Source: Pratylenchus scribneri
Lineage: Eukaryota > Nematoda > Chromadorea > Rhabditida > Pratylenchidae
Direction of reading: 5' to 3'
DNA: 64,000 bases
Assembly: GCA_030063045.1 (NCBI GenBank)
Contig: JAQSEB010000159.1
Span: forward strand, 62,001-126,000
Positions 1-13,600 of the stretch are shown here, one piece after another; positions within the stretch are counted from its first letter, which is position 1; each line of letters begins with the position of its first letter. Made by a program: the position numbers and the translations under genes. The notes below the pieces were generated by a model, which was given only the letters and a program-made list of their open reading frames with translations, was not told where the DNA came from and did no database searches.

Positions 1-213
1 TTTAATAATCCTTCGGGGTCTAATCAGCACTCAGCAGTGGTTGTCTCTCTTTATTTATTTTTTGTTGACATTTAAAAAAAAATTCTTATGGGATATCAAG
101 TATATGGGCTATGGTGATAAGGACATAAAATTTATGAATTAAAAATATAAATTTATTTACAAAAATTATCCCAACATGCGCCTAAATGAATCGAAACGAA
201 AATATCAGTAAAC

Positions 214-3200
214 CTTTTCATTGGCCAAATGAAGCATAATTGAATAATTGCTGGTCACCCGTTTCACATCAAAATGCCAATCTAAATCGCCTTCCATATG
301 ACGGGGATAATGCATCCAAAAAGATTTTATCCGCTTTGGGATTATCACCATTTTTTCATTGTTTTGCAAAAATGAAGTCATTATGCCTTTTGTTATCAAT
401 GCAGTCAGATTGAATTTGCTTGGGATTTTTTCTAAAATTATTTATAATTAATAAAGAAAAAATTAGTGAAAGAAAACAAAAGCAATAAAATGACAATTGA
501 AAAATTATTCCTATAGAAATTGAAAACACCCATTTTAGATGAAATTTCTTCCTTAGGGCCAAATAGCTTTCCTTCGGGAATAAGCCATATTTCCTAACAA
601 ACTATATACATTCTCCTTTATTTGTATAACATATAAATTCCAGATTCCCCTATGATTGTAATTTTCCCATTTGATTTAAAAATATTTTGATATTCTATTA
701 AATTATAAAAAGGTTTATATTTATTCCAAATCCTTCCATTGATGCTTAAAAATACAAATGCCAGCGTTAAAATTAAAAAAGGACACTTTTTATTAAAAAG
801 ATGGCATAATTGCATGAAAGAATATAATAATTTCAAACCAAATTTATCATGGTAAATTATCCATATTAGACTATTTTTGAAAAGAATTTTTAAACAATTT
901 TTCATCATTTTTTTAACAAATATTAATTAAATACCTTGTATATTAAAAGTTGATTCCAATTTATTTATGAGCAAATAGCCAGCAGTTGGTTTTGTGGCTA
1001 ATGCGCTAGCAAATGCTTCACCCAATGTTTTGAATTGCGTTGTCAAAAGCAAATCATCCCAATCGATCAATGCAATGAATTTGGCACTTTCACGGAATTC
1101 ATAAAAGCATTCATGTGCCAAAAGGATTTGGCCATTGAATCTATTGGAATTATTTGTTGATCACATTTTTATATAATTTTTTAAGTTGAATAATTATATT
1201 CTGCCGAAAAGTTTGCTTCCAAAAATGATTTTAAATTAAAGAGGCTAATTTTAAATCAATAAAGCTCTATTTTTATTAGATATTTAGGCCTCAGATTTTA
1301 TTAAATAGAAAAATAGAAAAAAAGTTGTCATAGAAATATATGGATTAATGATTTAAACAATTTTGATAACTAATAATTATTTAATTATTCCCTTTCCCTA
1401 TATGCATCTACTAAAAATGAAAATATAACTTCAATCTTCTTATTTATATTATTACAATATGTTTTCATATCGATTTTGGTTTTCGTCTGTTTTCTATAGC
1501 CATATTTAAAAAATCTCACGAATTATTTTTTTCTTACAAATATATAGTTTAGAAGAGTGGCCCTATCTTTATCCCAGGGCCTTAATATAATATTAAGTTA
1601 ACGAGAATAATTGTAAATCCAATTGAATAATTTTAGGTAAAATTATTGCGTGATTTAGCAGTTTCCAAAAGTACAAAAAATTTTAATTATTTATTTGTTA
1701 TTAAGCCATAATTTATTTTAAATTTAAAAAATGAACTCTGTTTGTTCGTTTGGATTATAAGGCATATCCTGTAGAAATGGAAACAAAATTCCAGGCCTTA
1801 CACTGATTATTCCAATTTTTTCATAAATTTTCATTAATTCGAAGACAGCCTTTAAAGCACTTTGCACATGCGTTACAATCAAATCAACCTTTCATATTTA
1901 AATAATTATAAATTTCCTCAATTAATATAAAACCTTGAGCAATCTGTATAATTCAATTGTGGCAATTATCAGTTGCCAGCGTTCAAATGTGAGCACTCGG
2001 CTCATACAAATGACAACTTCTCGCCTTTGATAATCGGGAAGAGATGGCGTGAACTATAATAAAATTCATTTTTTTTAATTAGTCTTAAGTCTTTCCAATA
2101 GCTATATTATTAATGTTCAGTTATTCAAACTGGCATCAAAATCCTGAATTTACCCCTAGGCTCTAAATTAAATTATCTATCATCAAGTCATCCTCCGAAA
2201 TTTGTCTTAATGAAATTATTGAAGCTATAAACCATTTTATTATGTTAATTTGGCATTTTATAATAGCTCTATTTTAGCTATCAAATAAATAAATAATTGA
2301 CTTGTTTGTAAATATTTATTCTTAAAAAAAGACAACAATTTTCATCATTTTTGTTATAATGTTTGACTATAATTTTTGTATATTTTATGTTTTAAAAAAT
2401 TATTTATATTTTTTATTATTATAGATAAAAATCAATTAAACCTGAATAACATTTTTTGGATGTTTCCTTTTTCCAATTGTAATGCCGAATGAATTTAAAA
2501 GTTGCTCATTTTCTTCTAAATTCATTGCCATTGGTGGTGCCGGCACAATGCAATTCATAAGGAATACTTCAATTTTACAGAGTCCTAAGCCGGCAACACG
2601 TTCCAATGTTGTTGGAATTGTTTTTGCATATTTTTGTTGATTATTTTGGATCATTTGAATGCAAGAAATTTTTTGCAAATTTGTTTGATCTTTGTCGGTT
2701 GCCATCAAACCAACAATAAGAAGGTCACCGTTTTGACTGTAAAATTTAAATTTTTAATTATAAAATTTTAAATTTTATAACATTCGGTGCAATAATGGGA
2801 GATAGAAAATTTATTATTGTTATTTAAACGAAAATATTTTTTATGCCTTATATCTTATTAATTTTATCCAGCCCAAGTTGATCAAATAATTATTCAAAAT
2901 TTAATGAATGAATCGGAGATTTAATTTTATATAAATTTCATTCAATAAATATCATACAAAAAATCTCGATCACCAATTTGAAAGTGTCTGACTCTAAACT
3001 TACAGAGGGAATCTCCAGAAAATTATTTCATTTTGCGGCCACTTGATTAAAAAATAAAAAATTTTGAGGTGGATCTTTGCTTGAGGGCAAAAAATATTTA
3101 AAATCGAAGAGTAGCATTTAGGGTCTTCTTTATTTGGGGGCAAAAAGGAGGGCAAATTCCCCCGTGGAAGGATATATTCTTTTGACCGCCCTGAATTTAA

Positions 3201-3607
3201 TTAGGCCTTTTAACGTAATTATTCTTCTTTAAGCATTTCTATGATTCTTTTAATTTTTCATCATCATCAATTATCAGAAATTCTGATTATATTATCAAAT
3301 ATTCATTTAAAAATATTTAAAAAACTTACAATGCTTTGTTGAAAAGAAATGTCTTATAGAGGAAGAAATAATTAAATTTGGATGGATTTCTTTTGTCAAT
3401 TAATTTATTTGTGATTGGAAAGCAAATTTTCGAGAGCAGAATATAGCATAAAATTATGTAGGAAATATTGTTGCCGTACAAAATTCTGATAATAAATTTG
3501 GTATATTTCATTGTGATTCGTAAAAGAGATTTGACCAATGATGCAAAAGAATTTTGCATTTGTCTAAAATAATTAACATAAATTATTTTTTTGAATGATT
3601 GAACCAT
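214..3607 (-). CDS. GT92 (DUF23) family glycosyltransferase, partial at 3' end
   Basis: Exons read on the minus strand: about 3607-3326, 2736-2442, 2053-1934, 1888-1737, 1140-935 and 431-214, with consistent splice phases. The N-terminal exon has a hydrophobic signal-anchor segment (around YGNNISYIILCY), with an inner Met at 3511 as an alternative start. The third exon has the GT92-like stretch VVICMSRVLTFERWQLIIAT. The fifth has the acidic DxD-type motif in ALIDWDDLLL, expected to bind the metal and sugar nucleotide. The sixth has a KMVIIPKRI block followed by WMHY. Known GT92 enzymes are Golgi type II proteins; C. elegans GALT-1 adds galactose to core fucose. Donor and substrate here are unknown. 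No stop was found after the last exon, so the gene probably continues beyond the left edge. Confidence 0.85.
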
Positions 3608-4164
3608 TATCAAAATTATTAAACAATAAGAAATTTTGAAACCTTAAATTGCATTTTTTTAATTAATTAATTATAAATTTTTTGAATTAATTGGAAAATA
3701 ATTTAGGAATTTAACTGAAAAATTCTACCATCTTCCATGAATTATTTTTATTTAAAGTAAAACAAAATAAAAATTGTAATTCTGATATTATGATCAAAAA
3801 ATTGAAAAATAAATGTTGAAAAAAATAATATAAATATGGATGATGGAGGAAAGAATCAATTGATTTTTAATGCCACTGCGCATTGCGCAATTTTATCAAA
3901 GTGACCAAATCTGAATGTGAGAAGGGTGAGAAGATTGCTCTCGCGCAGCAATATGTAAATTTTGCTCTTTCTCGAACTTCCAAATAATATAATGCGCGTC
4001 CATCGGTCAATAAATCAATAGGTGGATTTCGGATAACAATTTGACATTTTATAAATGAACATGATGAATCATTTTTTATTCTTGATGAATAAGCTTTAGG
4101 GCGAAAAATTGAAAAGTTATTTTAATCACAAATTTTTATCCAAATAAAAATATTTAATTAATTT
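3608..4164. other. spacer between GT92 and SLC35A genes
   Basis: AT-rich sequence between two minus-strand genes. It should hold the 3' end of the transporter and the promoter of the GT92 gene. A GC-richer patch lies around 3870-4000. I see no coding exon in it. Confidence 0.5.
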
Positions 4165-6285
4165 TTATAATTCAAAATGCATTAGCTTTGAATGCAGCTT
4201 TCTATTAACCAATAAATGGCCAAAAGAATTTGAATATGCAAATGTGCTCAACAATACAATGAATAAGCCCAGGAGAAATTGCCAATTTGGAACAAAGTCA
4301 AAAATAAAAATGGAAGCAACTGTGACGAACAAAATGGAATTTGCGGTGGCAAAATCTTTCAGAATATTGTCCGCATATTTCAAGCAAAATGCAATGGTCA
4401 ATCCACCAATGGAAAGCCATAAAACCATAAACCAAATGACAAAATCGAAACCATAAAAATATCCATTTTCAGCAACGTCGTTGCCATTCTTTAAAAAATT
4501 ATGTGAAAAAAATCATAGTTATTAATTAATTTTTTATTAACTAAAAAGTGTGTTTTTGATGACTAAGAAAAATGTATTTTCCGATTAACTAAAAATGTGT
4601 TTTTTTAATAAATAAAAATGTATTTTCGATTAACTAAGTAAAATGTGTTTTCGATTAACTAAGAAAAATGTGTTTTCGATTAACTAAAAAAAATGTGTGT
4701 TTTCGTTTAACTAAGAAAAATGTGTTTTCGATTAATTAAGAAAAATGTATTTTCGTTTACTAAGTAAAATGTTTTTTGTTTGCTGACTGAGAAAAATGTG
4801 TTTTCGTTTGCTAATAAAAAATGTGTTTTCAATTGACTAAGAAAAAAGTGTTTTCTATTTAGAAAAATATTCTTTCGATTATTTAAGTAAATATGTGTTT
4901 TGATAAACTAAAAAAATGTTACCTTTATATAAATCATTGCATAAGAAGATGGGATTGATGCAACCGACATTTGAATATTCCTCATCCACACGGTTGTTGG
5001 TGATGTATCTTTATAAATTTTCTCGAGCAGAACCCCAGCCAAACCAGAAATCATTGATGCAAGTATGACTGATAAAATTCCTATAAAAAATATACATTTT
5101 TATTTTAAATTTTTTTAAATGGAAAATAACCTATAAGTGGATCCTGTTCTCTTTCATTGTTGTTGCTGCTTTTCCCCTTTTTCTGGTTCATTTGAAAACT
5201 GACTATACTGACACCGATGAATAAGCATAAAATAGCGACGCATTGACGAAAATTTTGTGACCGTTTCAAAATCAGAACAGAAAAAATTGCTGCGAAAAGA
5301 ATTCTAAGCTGGTAAATGACCTGAAATATGGTGTTTTTTCTCACGAAAATTCATTGATAAGGCATGAAATTTATATGAAAAAATGTGAAAAGGTATAACA
5401 AATTTTTATAATTCATTGACAACAAATGTAATTAATTTTATATATTTTATTTAGTCATAAATATCTAATAAATATTTTTGAAAATAAATTAATTTAAAAA
5501 TTAGTAAAAATTTTCTAACAACAAATGATGCTGAATCCAAATGCGAAGCTCCCACATAAACAATATTGTTTTGAATGGTGTACAACAATGTTGGTAACAT
5601 AACTTTTATTGTATCAATCTTGTTTTTCATTATTTTATAATATATAGCTGATAAAACTCTAAAAATTAAATTTTAATTTTGAATATATTTTACGTTATTT
5701 AAATTTAGAATATTTTTTAAAGATTTATTTCCAAAATTAAATTTTTTATTTTATGACAAATCAATTTGTTGGTTAAACGTTAAAGATTAGTTCAATAACT
5801 ATTTAGCTTTAAACTATTGAATAAATTTTAAATTTTTTTCTGTTAAGGACAAGAATGACGAGAAATGACAAATTCTCATCTGCTCTAATAAGGGGAAATC
5901 CATAGGGGATAACCACTGATCCAATTGAAGCCGTTGAATATTCCAGTGGCTAATTTGTAATAAAGGGCAAAAATTTAATAATAATTTTTATAATTTACTA
6001 AATATTTTCTTTCTAATTTTTTTCTTTTCTGCAAATGCCAAATTAATAAATGGGATTTTAATAATGAAATATTGATAGGAAAACATACTTTTTAAAATCA
6101 TTTATTTCCAAGCAATATACTGCCATAATACAAAAGAACAATTTGACAAATTCCATCATGAGCACCGCCACACTGGCATAAAACATTTCGTCCACATCTC
6201 GAATGCGCACATAGCGCATCAATAAAGTATGAACAGAATTTTGAAGAGTTAGCCAGGGCAAAATGATTTTTTTCATTGTGATCAT
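4165..6285 (-). CDS. SLC35A-type nucleotide-sugar transporter
   Basis: Five exons (6285-6089, 5658-5523, 5320-5131, 5080-4923, 4488-4165) join in frame to 334 residues, the normal length for SLC35A. Recognisable blocks in order: an N-terminal helix with LQNSVHTLLMRY; YTIQNNIVYVGASHLDSASF; VIYQLRILFAAIFSVL; SGLAGVLLEKIYK with WMRNIQ; and GGLTIAFCLKYADNILKDFA. These match the UDP-Gal/UDP-GlcNAc/CMP-Sia transporter family, multi-pass Golgi proteins exchanging sugar nucleotides for the nucleoside monophosphate. A glutamine usual before VxYQL is absent at the exon 2/3 junction, so that boundary may be slightly off. Substrate cannot be told from sequence. It could supply the GT92 enzymes in the window. 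Confidence 0.92.
4510..4915. repeat. intronic tandem repeat, unit about 25 bp
   Basis: The last intron of the transporter gene is almost wholly a degenerate tandem array of a unit like GATTAACTAAGAAAAATGTG plus TTTTC. Roughly 15 copies are visible, with single-base changes and length variation. Confidence 0.9.
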
Positions 6286-7472
6286 AGCAAAAAATAATTA
6301 AAAGAATATTTTTAAATTTATCGAATTAAAATTGCTTCTTCATTTTAATTAATTGAGGGAATGGAAAATGGAAATGAAAAGGAATGGAATAAGGAAATTG
6401 GGAATGCGTTGCCCTCAAATTTTCATTATCTCGTTTTGCAAATAGACGAGATCTTGATCGATAATAATAAAAAGTGAAATGAGAAGCATAGTTAGAATGG
6501 GCGTCGTTAGATTGATTGGAATTTTCATATTAATCATTTTAATTTAAATCAATATGCATATTTCAATTCCAAAGAGATAGGACTAAAATATTGGCGTTTC
6601 CATAAATCTTAAATTATATTAAAGTTTTTGATTTGTTTATAAAAATTAAAATTCCTAATTAATCAATTTATCTTCTTTTAAAATAATTATTGTAAATGTA
6701 AGTGACATTTTTATACATATTTATAATTATCATTTCATTCGATATTCAAAAGTAGAGGAACATCGGAAGCAAGGATGGGTTCGATTTTCGATTTTTTTCT
6801 ATTCGATGTCGATTTTCGGTCATTTTTGAAATCGAAAATTCTTTTTTTCGATTTCTGCAAATTTTTTGACCCCACGTAAAGTCGATTTTCAATTTATGAA
6901 AATTTTAAATCGTATTCGATTCCGGAAAATTTTTGTAAAAAATTGAAAAAAATCTAAAATCAAGCTTAATTGTAAAACCGCTCAAATTAAACTGGATTTT
7001 TTGACCCAATTTTCTTGACCCAAATATCACATCAATTTTTTCCATCCACCACCTTGCAGAAGCATTCGATCGAATCAATCAGCAGAAAAAGCAGAATTTA
7101 GCTCTGGTAAATATTAAAGGAAATAAAAGGAAAATCTCCTCACCTCGTTCTCCTTCAAAACCATATTGGGTTTATTTTATTTATCTACGGCAATAAAATG
7201 CAATTCCATTTTATTTTTTTCCGCGCTTGAAGTAGAAGACAATTTAAACAAAACAATTTTTTTATTTCGATTTTCAAGTGTTTTTAATTTTTCAAAAAAT
7301 TTATTAAATTCCCCTAAAAATTTATTATCAGATTATTTATTGTAAAAATTCATCAAAATTCCATCAATTTTAATAAAAGCTAAAAAAATTCATAGTTTTT
7401 CTTAAAAATTAATGCCTAAATTGTAAAATTAATTATCTATTTTTTTTTTAAAAAATTAGCAAATATAGCATC
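6286..7472. other. spacer with a hAT-like repeat relic
   Basis: Divergent spacer between the transporter (minus) and prolyl 4-hydroxylase (plus). From about 6772 to 6990 it holds a segment rich in TCGATTTTCGATTT that begins GGATGGGTTCGAT, the same end as the small hAT-like element at 46423-46568. No matching right end was found, so it looks truncated. No exon was recognised in the rest. Confidence 0.6.
7440..7459 (+). promoter_or_regulatory. candidate 3' splice/trans-splice acceptor before P4H start
   Basis: A T-run followed by AAAAAATTAG lies just upstream of the first ATG at 7473. No upstream exon is visible, so this could take a spliced leader, as is common in nematodes. This is inference from position only. 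Confidence 0.4.
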
Positions 7473-10287
7473 TTGCATTTCATCATCTCTGAAATGATGC
7501 TCAAAATTGTTCCAATCGGCAAAATCTTCATCAAAATTGCCATTTTCCTTTTAATATTTTTGCTCATTTTCGTCAATTTCTATTCCTATTCAATGCTCAC
7601 TCGTCTCGCCTATTCATTCAATTGGCTTTTGGCAAAAACTCCATTGATTTCGGCAGAAAAAGAAGAAATTTACATTCCATCGGCATTATCCCATATTTTC
7701 AATTGGCTTCACAGCTTCAAATGGTTCATCATTGCATTGCAATCTATGGTGAATGTTTAGAGAGCAGCAGATACATATATTTATATTTTAATTTTTAGCA
7801 CTTGATTTTGGTTTTTTTTTAAAAAAACTTTTACCATTTAATTAAATATTTATTTTCTATCGAGTATTTGATACAAAAAAATTAACAAATTGACAAAAAA
7901 TTAATGCAAAATAAATGATAACTGCGAAATTTTTGACTATTTTGCTCCGTTTTAATGCATAGTTGCAATTTTTAAATAAAATGCAATAATTTATTGATTT
8001 TTAAATTTATCAAAATCAGAGTTTGCAGTGTTTGTAACATAGCTCAACATTCCCAAATATAGCTGCACCAAGATTCATTCAATTATTTTTAGCGATAAAT
8101 TATTTTTCTTAAAAATATTCCTATCATTTTTTGTATTTTTGCTAAATTTTATTAATTTAAATTAATAATTGCTTATTAGAAAATTTATGCTTTTTTTCAA
8201 ATTTATTATGCAATTAAAAATAAAATATTTAAATTTTTCTTCCAGTTCTTTGACGATGGTTTCCCGGCATTTGAGGGAAAATATCATTGGTTAAAAAATG
8301 AATTGGATTTTTGCAATGTTGCTGAAGACACACTTTTCAATGGACAATTCAAGGGTATATTCAAAATAATTTTATTCAAAATTTTTTAAATTTAAATTGT
8401 TAAATTTTTTATAAAGATCCTCGATTGAAATGTCACATTTATGCCATCATTCCGTTGATGTTTGTGAAAACGGAATTATTCAATATCGATCCGCCAATAC
8501 TCAAATTCCATGAATTTTTGCCACCAAAAAGAATCGCACAATTTATCCAGGAAATTGAATTGAGACCATTAAAACCATCGGTAATTATTATATTTTTATA
8601 TTAATTTTTTTATTAGATGGAAATTTGCAAGGAAAATTTATTTTATAGGATTTTTTGATTATAAAAGGATAAGATAAATATTACAAAATTCTACCGGATT
8701 ATTAATTATATCTGAAATATAAAAATAAATTCAAAGCAAAAAATAAAAAAAATTGAAAAGAAAATATAATAAAATACATCAAAAATATGAATATTTCCTT
8801 TTTCATATAATTTTTAATTATTTAATATACTTAGCTATTGACTTAGCTTCATTTAATAAAATAGTAAAATTCAGCTGAAAAGCAGAAAAAAATATTAATT
8901 CCTAATACTGGTGCCACATTTAAGCATGATTTAGAAATTATAATGCCAGAATTTTTTAAAATGTTTACTTGAATTTGGTTCACAGAAATGCTATTAAATT
9001 TCTCTTATTCAGCGAATAAATGTGCGCGATGGTCTGGGCGAAAATATTTGGCAGGATAGCATTGTTGTCAATGACACATTCATTCATCCATTCTCGTCAC
9101 CTTTCTTCAAGGACACATTTATTTACATTCAACAACGCATCAACGCATTCAATTTTGGTCGATCCGAGCTATATAATGTAAAAAAATAATAAAATAATTA
9201 TTTCATTTTATAAATATTTTTGATAAATTTAATAATTTTTAAATTCTTTTTCTTATTTTTCATGTCAAAAAATACGAAGTTGGTGGACATTATGCGCCAC
9301 ATTTGGACATTTTGGCTTCAAAGCCAGATTCTTTGTATGGTAATCGAATTGCTACATTCATGTTTATTCTTAAGCCAGCCGATATTGGAGGAGGTAAAAT
9401 TTAATATTTAAAAAAATCAATTTAATTTTTTTTAAATATTCGTATTTATGATTAAAAAGATAAATTGATGAATGACATCGATTTAAACATAAAGCATTAT
9501 ATTTATCTGATAAAAAATAATATAAATAATATAATAGAAAAATAGATTTTTTAAATAAAAAAAATTAACGGGGTTTCATAAATTAAAATCTAATGATTTC
9601 AGTGTGCAAACTTTGGCTCAGAAAATTATTTTAGTATAATTATAATAAAATCTATTTTATATAACGATTTTGCATTCATTTATTCTGCTTATTTGGTCAA
9701 TTTTTAAATAAATGCTCATCAGAAATAAGATGTTGCTTGGAATATTTACATTTAAATTTATAAATTATATAATTAAATATTATATAAAAAATAATTAAAA
9801 TTTCATCAATTCCTTTAGGCACCGTATTCCCGGATGTTGGTTTCACATTTATGCCCAATAAACCGGGAGATGCACTCCTCTGGCTGAATATGATGCCCGA
9901 CTATTCCACGGCATATGGTTCATTGCATGGAGCATGCCCAACATTGAAGGGCACAAAAATTGGCATAACAATGTGGATTAGAAGGTTGCATATTTTTATT
10001 GTTTCACCATTATAATTTTATTTTTTTAAATTTTTATTTCTTGCAAAAATTAAAATATTAAAAATATAATTATATAAAATTAATTAATTTAACTAAAAAA
10101 ATTTTATTTTTTGATATTTTTTATGTTTTTAATTGAATTATAAATTCAAAAATAAAAAAATCCATTGTTTTTAAGTGTTACCCAAGAATTGCGTTTATTT
10201 TCGCCCCGACAATTTGGACAACATTATGACTATAAACAATTGGTTCAGCCGAAAGCAATGAAACCCGGTTCAAAGTTGTGGGAATGA
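7473..10287 (+). CDS. prolyl 4-hydroxylase catalytic subunit (2-oxoglutarate/Fe(II) dioxygenase)
   Basis: Exons 7473-7748, 8246-8354, 8417-8580, 9013-9177, about 9273/9279-9393, 9819-9984 and 10176-10287 give about 370 residues. The N-terminus has a signal-anchor helix (IAIFLLIFLLIFVNF). The C-terminal half is the P4H domain: GGHYAPHLDI carries the iron-binding His-x-Asp; GNRIATFMF and GTVFPDVGF follow; SLHGACPTLKGTK carries the distal iron-binding His and the 2-oxoglutarate-binding Lys. All are intact. Collagen P4H alpha chains are usually longer (about 500 residues) with a peptide-binding domain, so this is a short form. It should act in the ER lumen on proline in collagen-like chains. The exon 4/5 junction does not keep frame with a plain GT-AG intron. 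A poly(A) signal AATAAA lies at 10293. Confidence 0.9.
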
Positions 10288-10292
10288 TGATC

Positions 10293-10298
10293 AATAAA
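10293..10298 (+). terminator. poly(A) signal of P4H gene
   Basis: Canonical AATAAA six bases after the stop codon at 10285-10287. Confidence 0.7.
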
Positions 10299-10655
10299 AT
10301 TTATGATCAAATGTGACTTTTATATATAATAACGCAATAAACAAAATATTTATTGAATATTTTATTCCACATTTAAATATGAGCAAAGGCAAATTTTTAA
10401 AAAAAATTCTGGGAAATATAAAAATAAAAATTTTAAATTTTAACTGGAAAGATGAAAAATATGAAATTGGGGAAAGAAAATATGAATTTATTTTTTCTTA
10501 ATTCACTGATTTCCTTTTCTTCATTTGTTTTGTTTTATTTGCCCAATTGATGATTATCCATTTTGTCCTTTTTAATAATAATAAAAATTGATCACATATT
10601 TGGATAAAAAATCCATTTTATTAAGCTTCCCTCCTCCAATTTACCACTTTAATTT

Positions 10656-13600
10656 TTATGTCTTTCCTATCTTCCTCCGGCGACGGGATATTTTTGAACA
10701 AATTCTGTAAATCCAAAAAAGAGCAGAAATGGCAAAAATTGTTCCCTCAAAGATTCGATAGAATCGAATTTCATCGAATGCAATTTTGTAAATATAGTAG
10801 AGAAGGGCGGCGGCACAACGAAAAAGTTCCATTGAAGGAGCCCATCGGCGAAGGTCAAAGAATGCTCCGAACGATTGCACTTTAAAAGGGAAAGGGATTG
10901 AGGGGAAGATTAATTTGTAGGGGAAAGAGAGCGGGAAGGGGAAATGGGCATGGGGAATTTCGCGCAATGACATTTTCCCCTCTGAGAACTGAGATTTATT
11001 TTATATCTGCGGCGAAGCTCGGAATGGATGAAAAGTGAAAATAACCTTGAAATTATATTCCTAATCTTAAAAAATTGCTGTGATAAAATTTTTGAAACTT
11101 TTTAAAATATTTTTAATTTTCTGAACTTATTAATTTTAGCTAAGAAATGAATTTATAAATATTTTAATGAAATATTTTGTTAAATTAAATAAATTCGGCA
11201 TTTAAAAATTAAATTGCCTAGGTAAAGGTAAATTTACAAAAAATTTTTGTAATCCATTTTTAAGTAAAACCATTAAAGTCTTAAGAGAATTACCGTTTTA
11301 AATCCAAAAACTTTCATTTTTTGTAATTTTAAAAATCATGAAAAATGTAATTTAATATCTCATTTATCCATTGAAGATTAATTTCATTTGGTACTCCTGC
11401 AGATTGGGGTCTGGAAGAGAAAGGGGGATGGTGGGGGAGGTGACAAGGTCCCTTCAATCAAATTTCCCTTCAAAGGGATGGAGGGAATGGAATCAACGAT
11501 GGGAAGGGAATCTGAATTGGATAGAAGAATTTTTTTCGAAATTAATTTCGATGGAATAAATTCAAATCATTGATATAAACAAAATCAGTGTTGGATTAAT
11601 TAATTTCTCATCCTTAATATTTTATACGAAATAAATGCTAATCATTGCGAATGAGGGTATCTGAGATGGATTATTAAATTATATTACTATAAATCATTCA
11701 CTTAATTTTGTTTCACCCGATGATGCTTCTATTCATACCCAATCTATAGAATCCCAATGGCAAAAAGTGAAAATGACCCAAAAGAAAATGCATGGCACAT
11801 CCTCATCTTTATATAAATCCTATTTCCCTGAATATATTTGGCGGAAACGTTTTGGTTCACGTGATCTTGTTTTCTATAATTTTTGGTCTCGTGTTCGTGA
11901 AATTTATCCTTGCGAATAATTTTAATTTCTTTTAATTGGGCTGTATATTTCAAATAAAATAATTTAGAAAAAAATTCTTCTATCCAATTCAGAATCCCTT
12001 CCCATCGTTGATTCCATTCCCTCCATCTCTTTGAAGGGAAATTTGATTGAAGGGACCTTGTCACCTCCCCCACAATCCCCCTTTCTCTTCCAGACCCCAA
12101 TCTGCAGGAGTACCTTTGATTTTATTATGTTATTTCAAATAATATTTTATATAATATTCTTATAAAATATTTGAATAATATAAATATTGTTTTAATAGAA
12201 ATAAAAACAAACTTGTTAAAATAAAAAATCCCAATTTGAGGATAAATTCATGCCAATCCATTTGGGCCCGATCATATTCAAAATGCAGGAAGAAGGCGAG
12301 GAGAAGCAAAAAATGGCAGAAAATATATGCCTTAAGCCAAATTGACAGACGAGGATTGTAAATTTGTGGATTGGATTCGGATAACGGAATTTGATATGAA
12401 GAATGCGGGAGGTAGAACCAATGGCAAAAATAACGGACCTTGAGAAAATTCGCAAATTAATTTTTTCATATTTTTTTTTTTGTCTTGGCTTATATTTAAT
12501 AAATGTTTTTAATAACGGCAAGCAAAAAAGAATTATTTTATTTTGAATGGTTGCAGGAATTTTGTTCGGGTAACCGAATTTTATCCATAAAATTAAGCAA
12601 ATTTTCGAAATTATTAATAAATTTTTCACATTTTTTGATATTTCTTTAAAGACTTTTGATATTAAAATAATTTATCAAAAATTAATGACAAGAAATTTGA
12701 CCTATTTGATCGATTTTTTTGTTTTTGGTTCATAAATTTTTGAAAATTTCATTAAATTCATATTAAAATCTTAAATTAATTCTCCAAATCAGCGCTATTG
12801 AATGATAAAAAAAAATGCTAAATCGAAAGAAATGACCATTGTGGTTGAATAAAATGTTAAAACAGATTTAAAATTTATTAAACGGACCGGCATGCCTGGA
12901 GACCAAGCGGGTGGAAATAACATTGCCTTAAAGAAAATAATTATTAAAAATTAAACAATATGATTTCACCTTCAATTTGTCAATTGCTTTTGGATATATT
13001 GGTTGCCCATTTTTGTCTTTTTCTCGCCATTTATCTAGAAGAAATTCCTAAAATTAAAAATTGGCAGATTTGATAATAGAATTTTTTTTACTTTTAGTGA
13101 ATGAAATTGGAGCCAAATTTGATTGAATGATCGTTCATTTTTGACTAAACCATCTGTTCAAAATCAAAATGTATTAAATTTAGTTAAATTTATTAGACAA
13201 ACAAATTGGTGGATCATTGGGACGTTCTGCCTATTTATAAAAATAAAAATTATTATTTAAAAATTAAAAATAAAACCTCAAAAGTGCCAAAAATTCGATC
13301 CCAAATAATCAGAACACCTATTTATTAGTTGGAGAGGGAACTAATTGGGAAAAATTGCGAAGCATACCGCCGAAATTACGATCAATGCAATAGAGGTTAC
13401 GACCATGATGGACCTTGAGGGAAAAGAAAGATAGCTGGGGAAATCAACATTATTTAAGATTATCATTATCCACTTTTAGAAAAAGTAAAGAACTAGAATC
13501 AGAAATTAATAAATAAAGTTGCTTGATGATTTCTTTTTTGGGTCTTGAGTCGTATTCAGAGAATTTTTTCACTTTTTATTAATTTTTCGATACTAAGATA

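Noticed and set aside
11371..11573. Coding potential in the inverted-repeat arm
   Set aside because: Overlapping frames in both arms carry no recognisable protein, and the arms sit within an AGMO intron.
12216..12629. Long minus-strand frame as a separate 137-residue protein
   Set aside because: It is a wrong-frame reading of AGMO exon 16; the shifted frame gives the AGMO sequence (YNPRLSIWLKAY).
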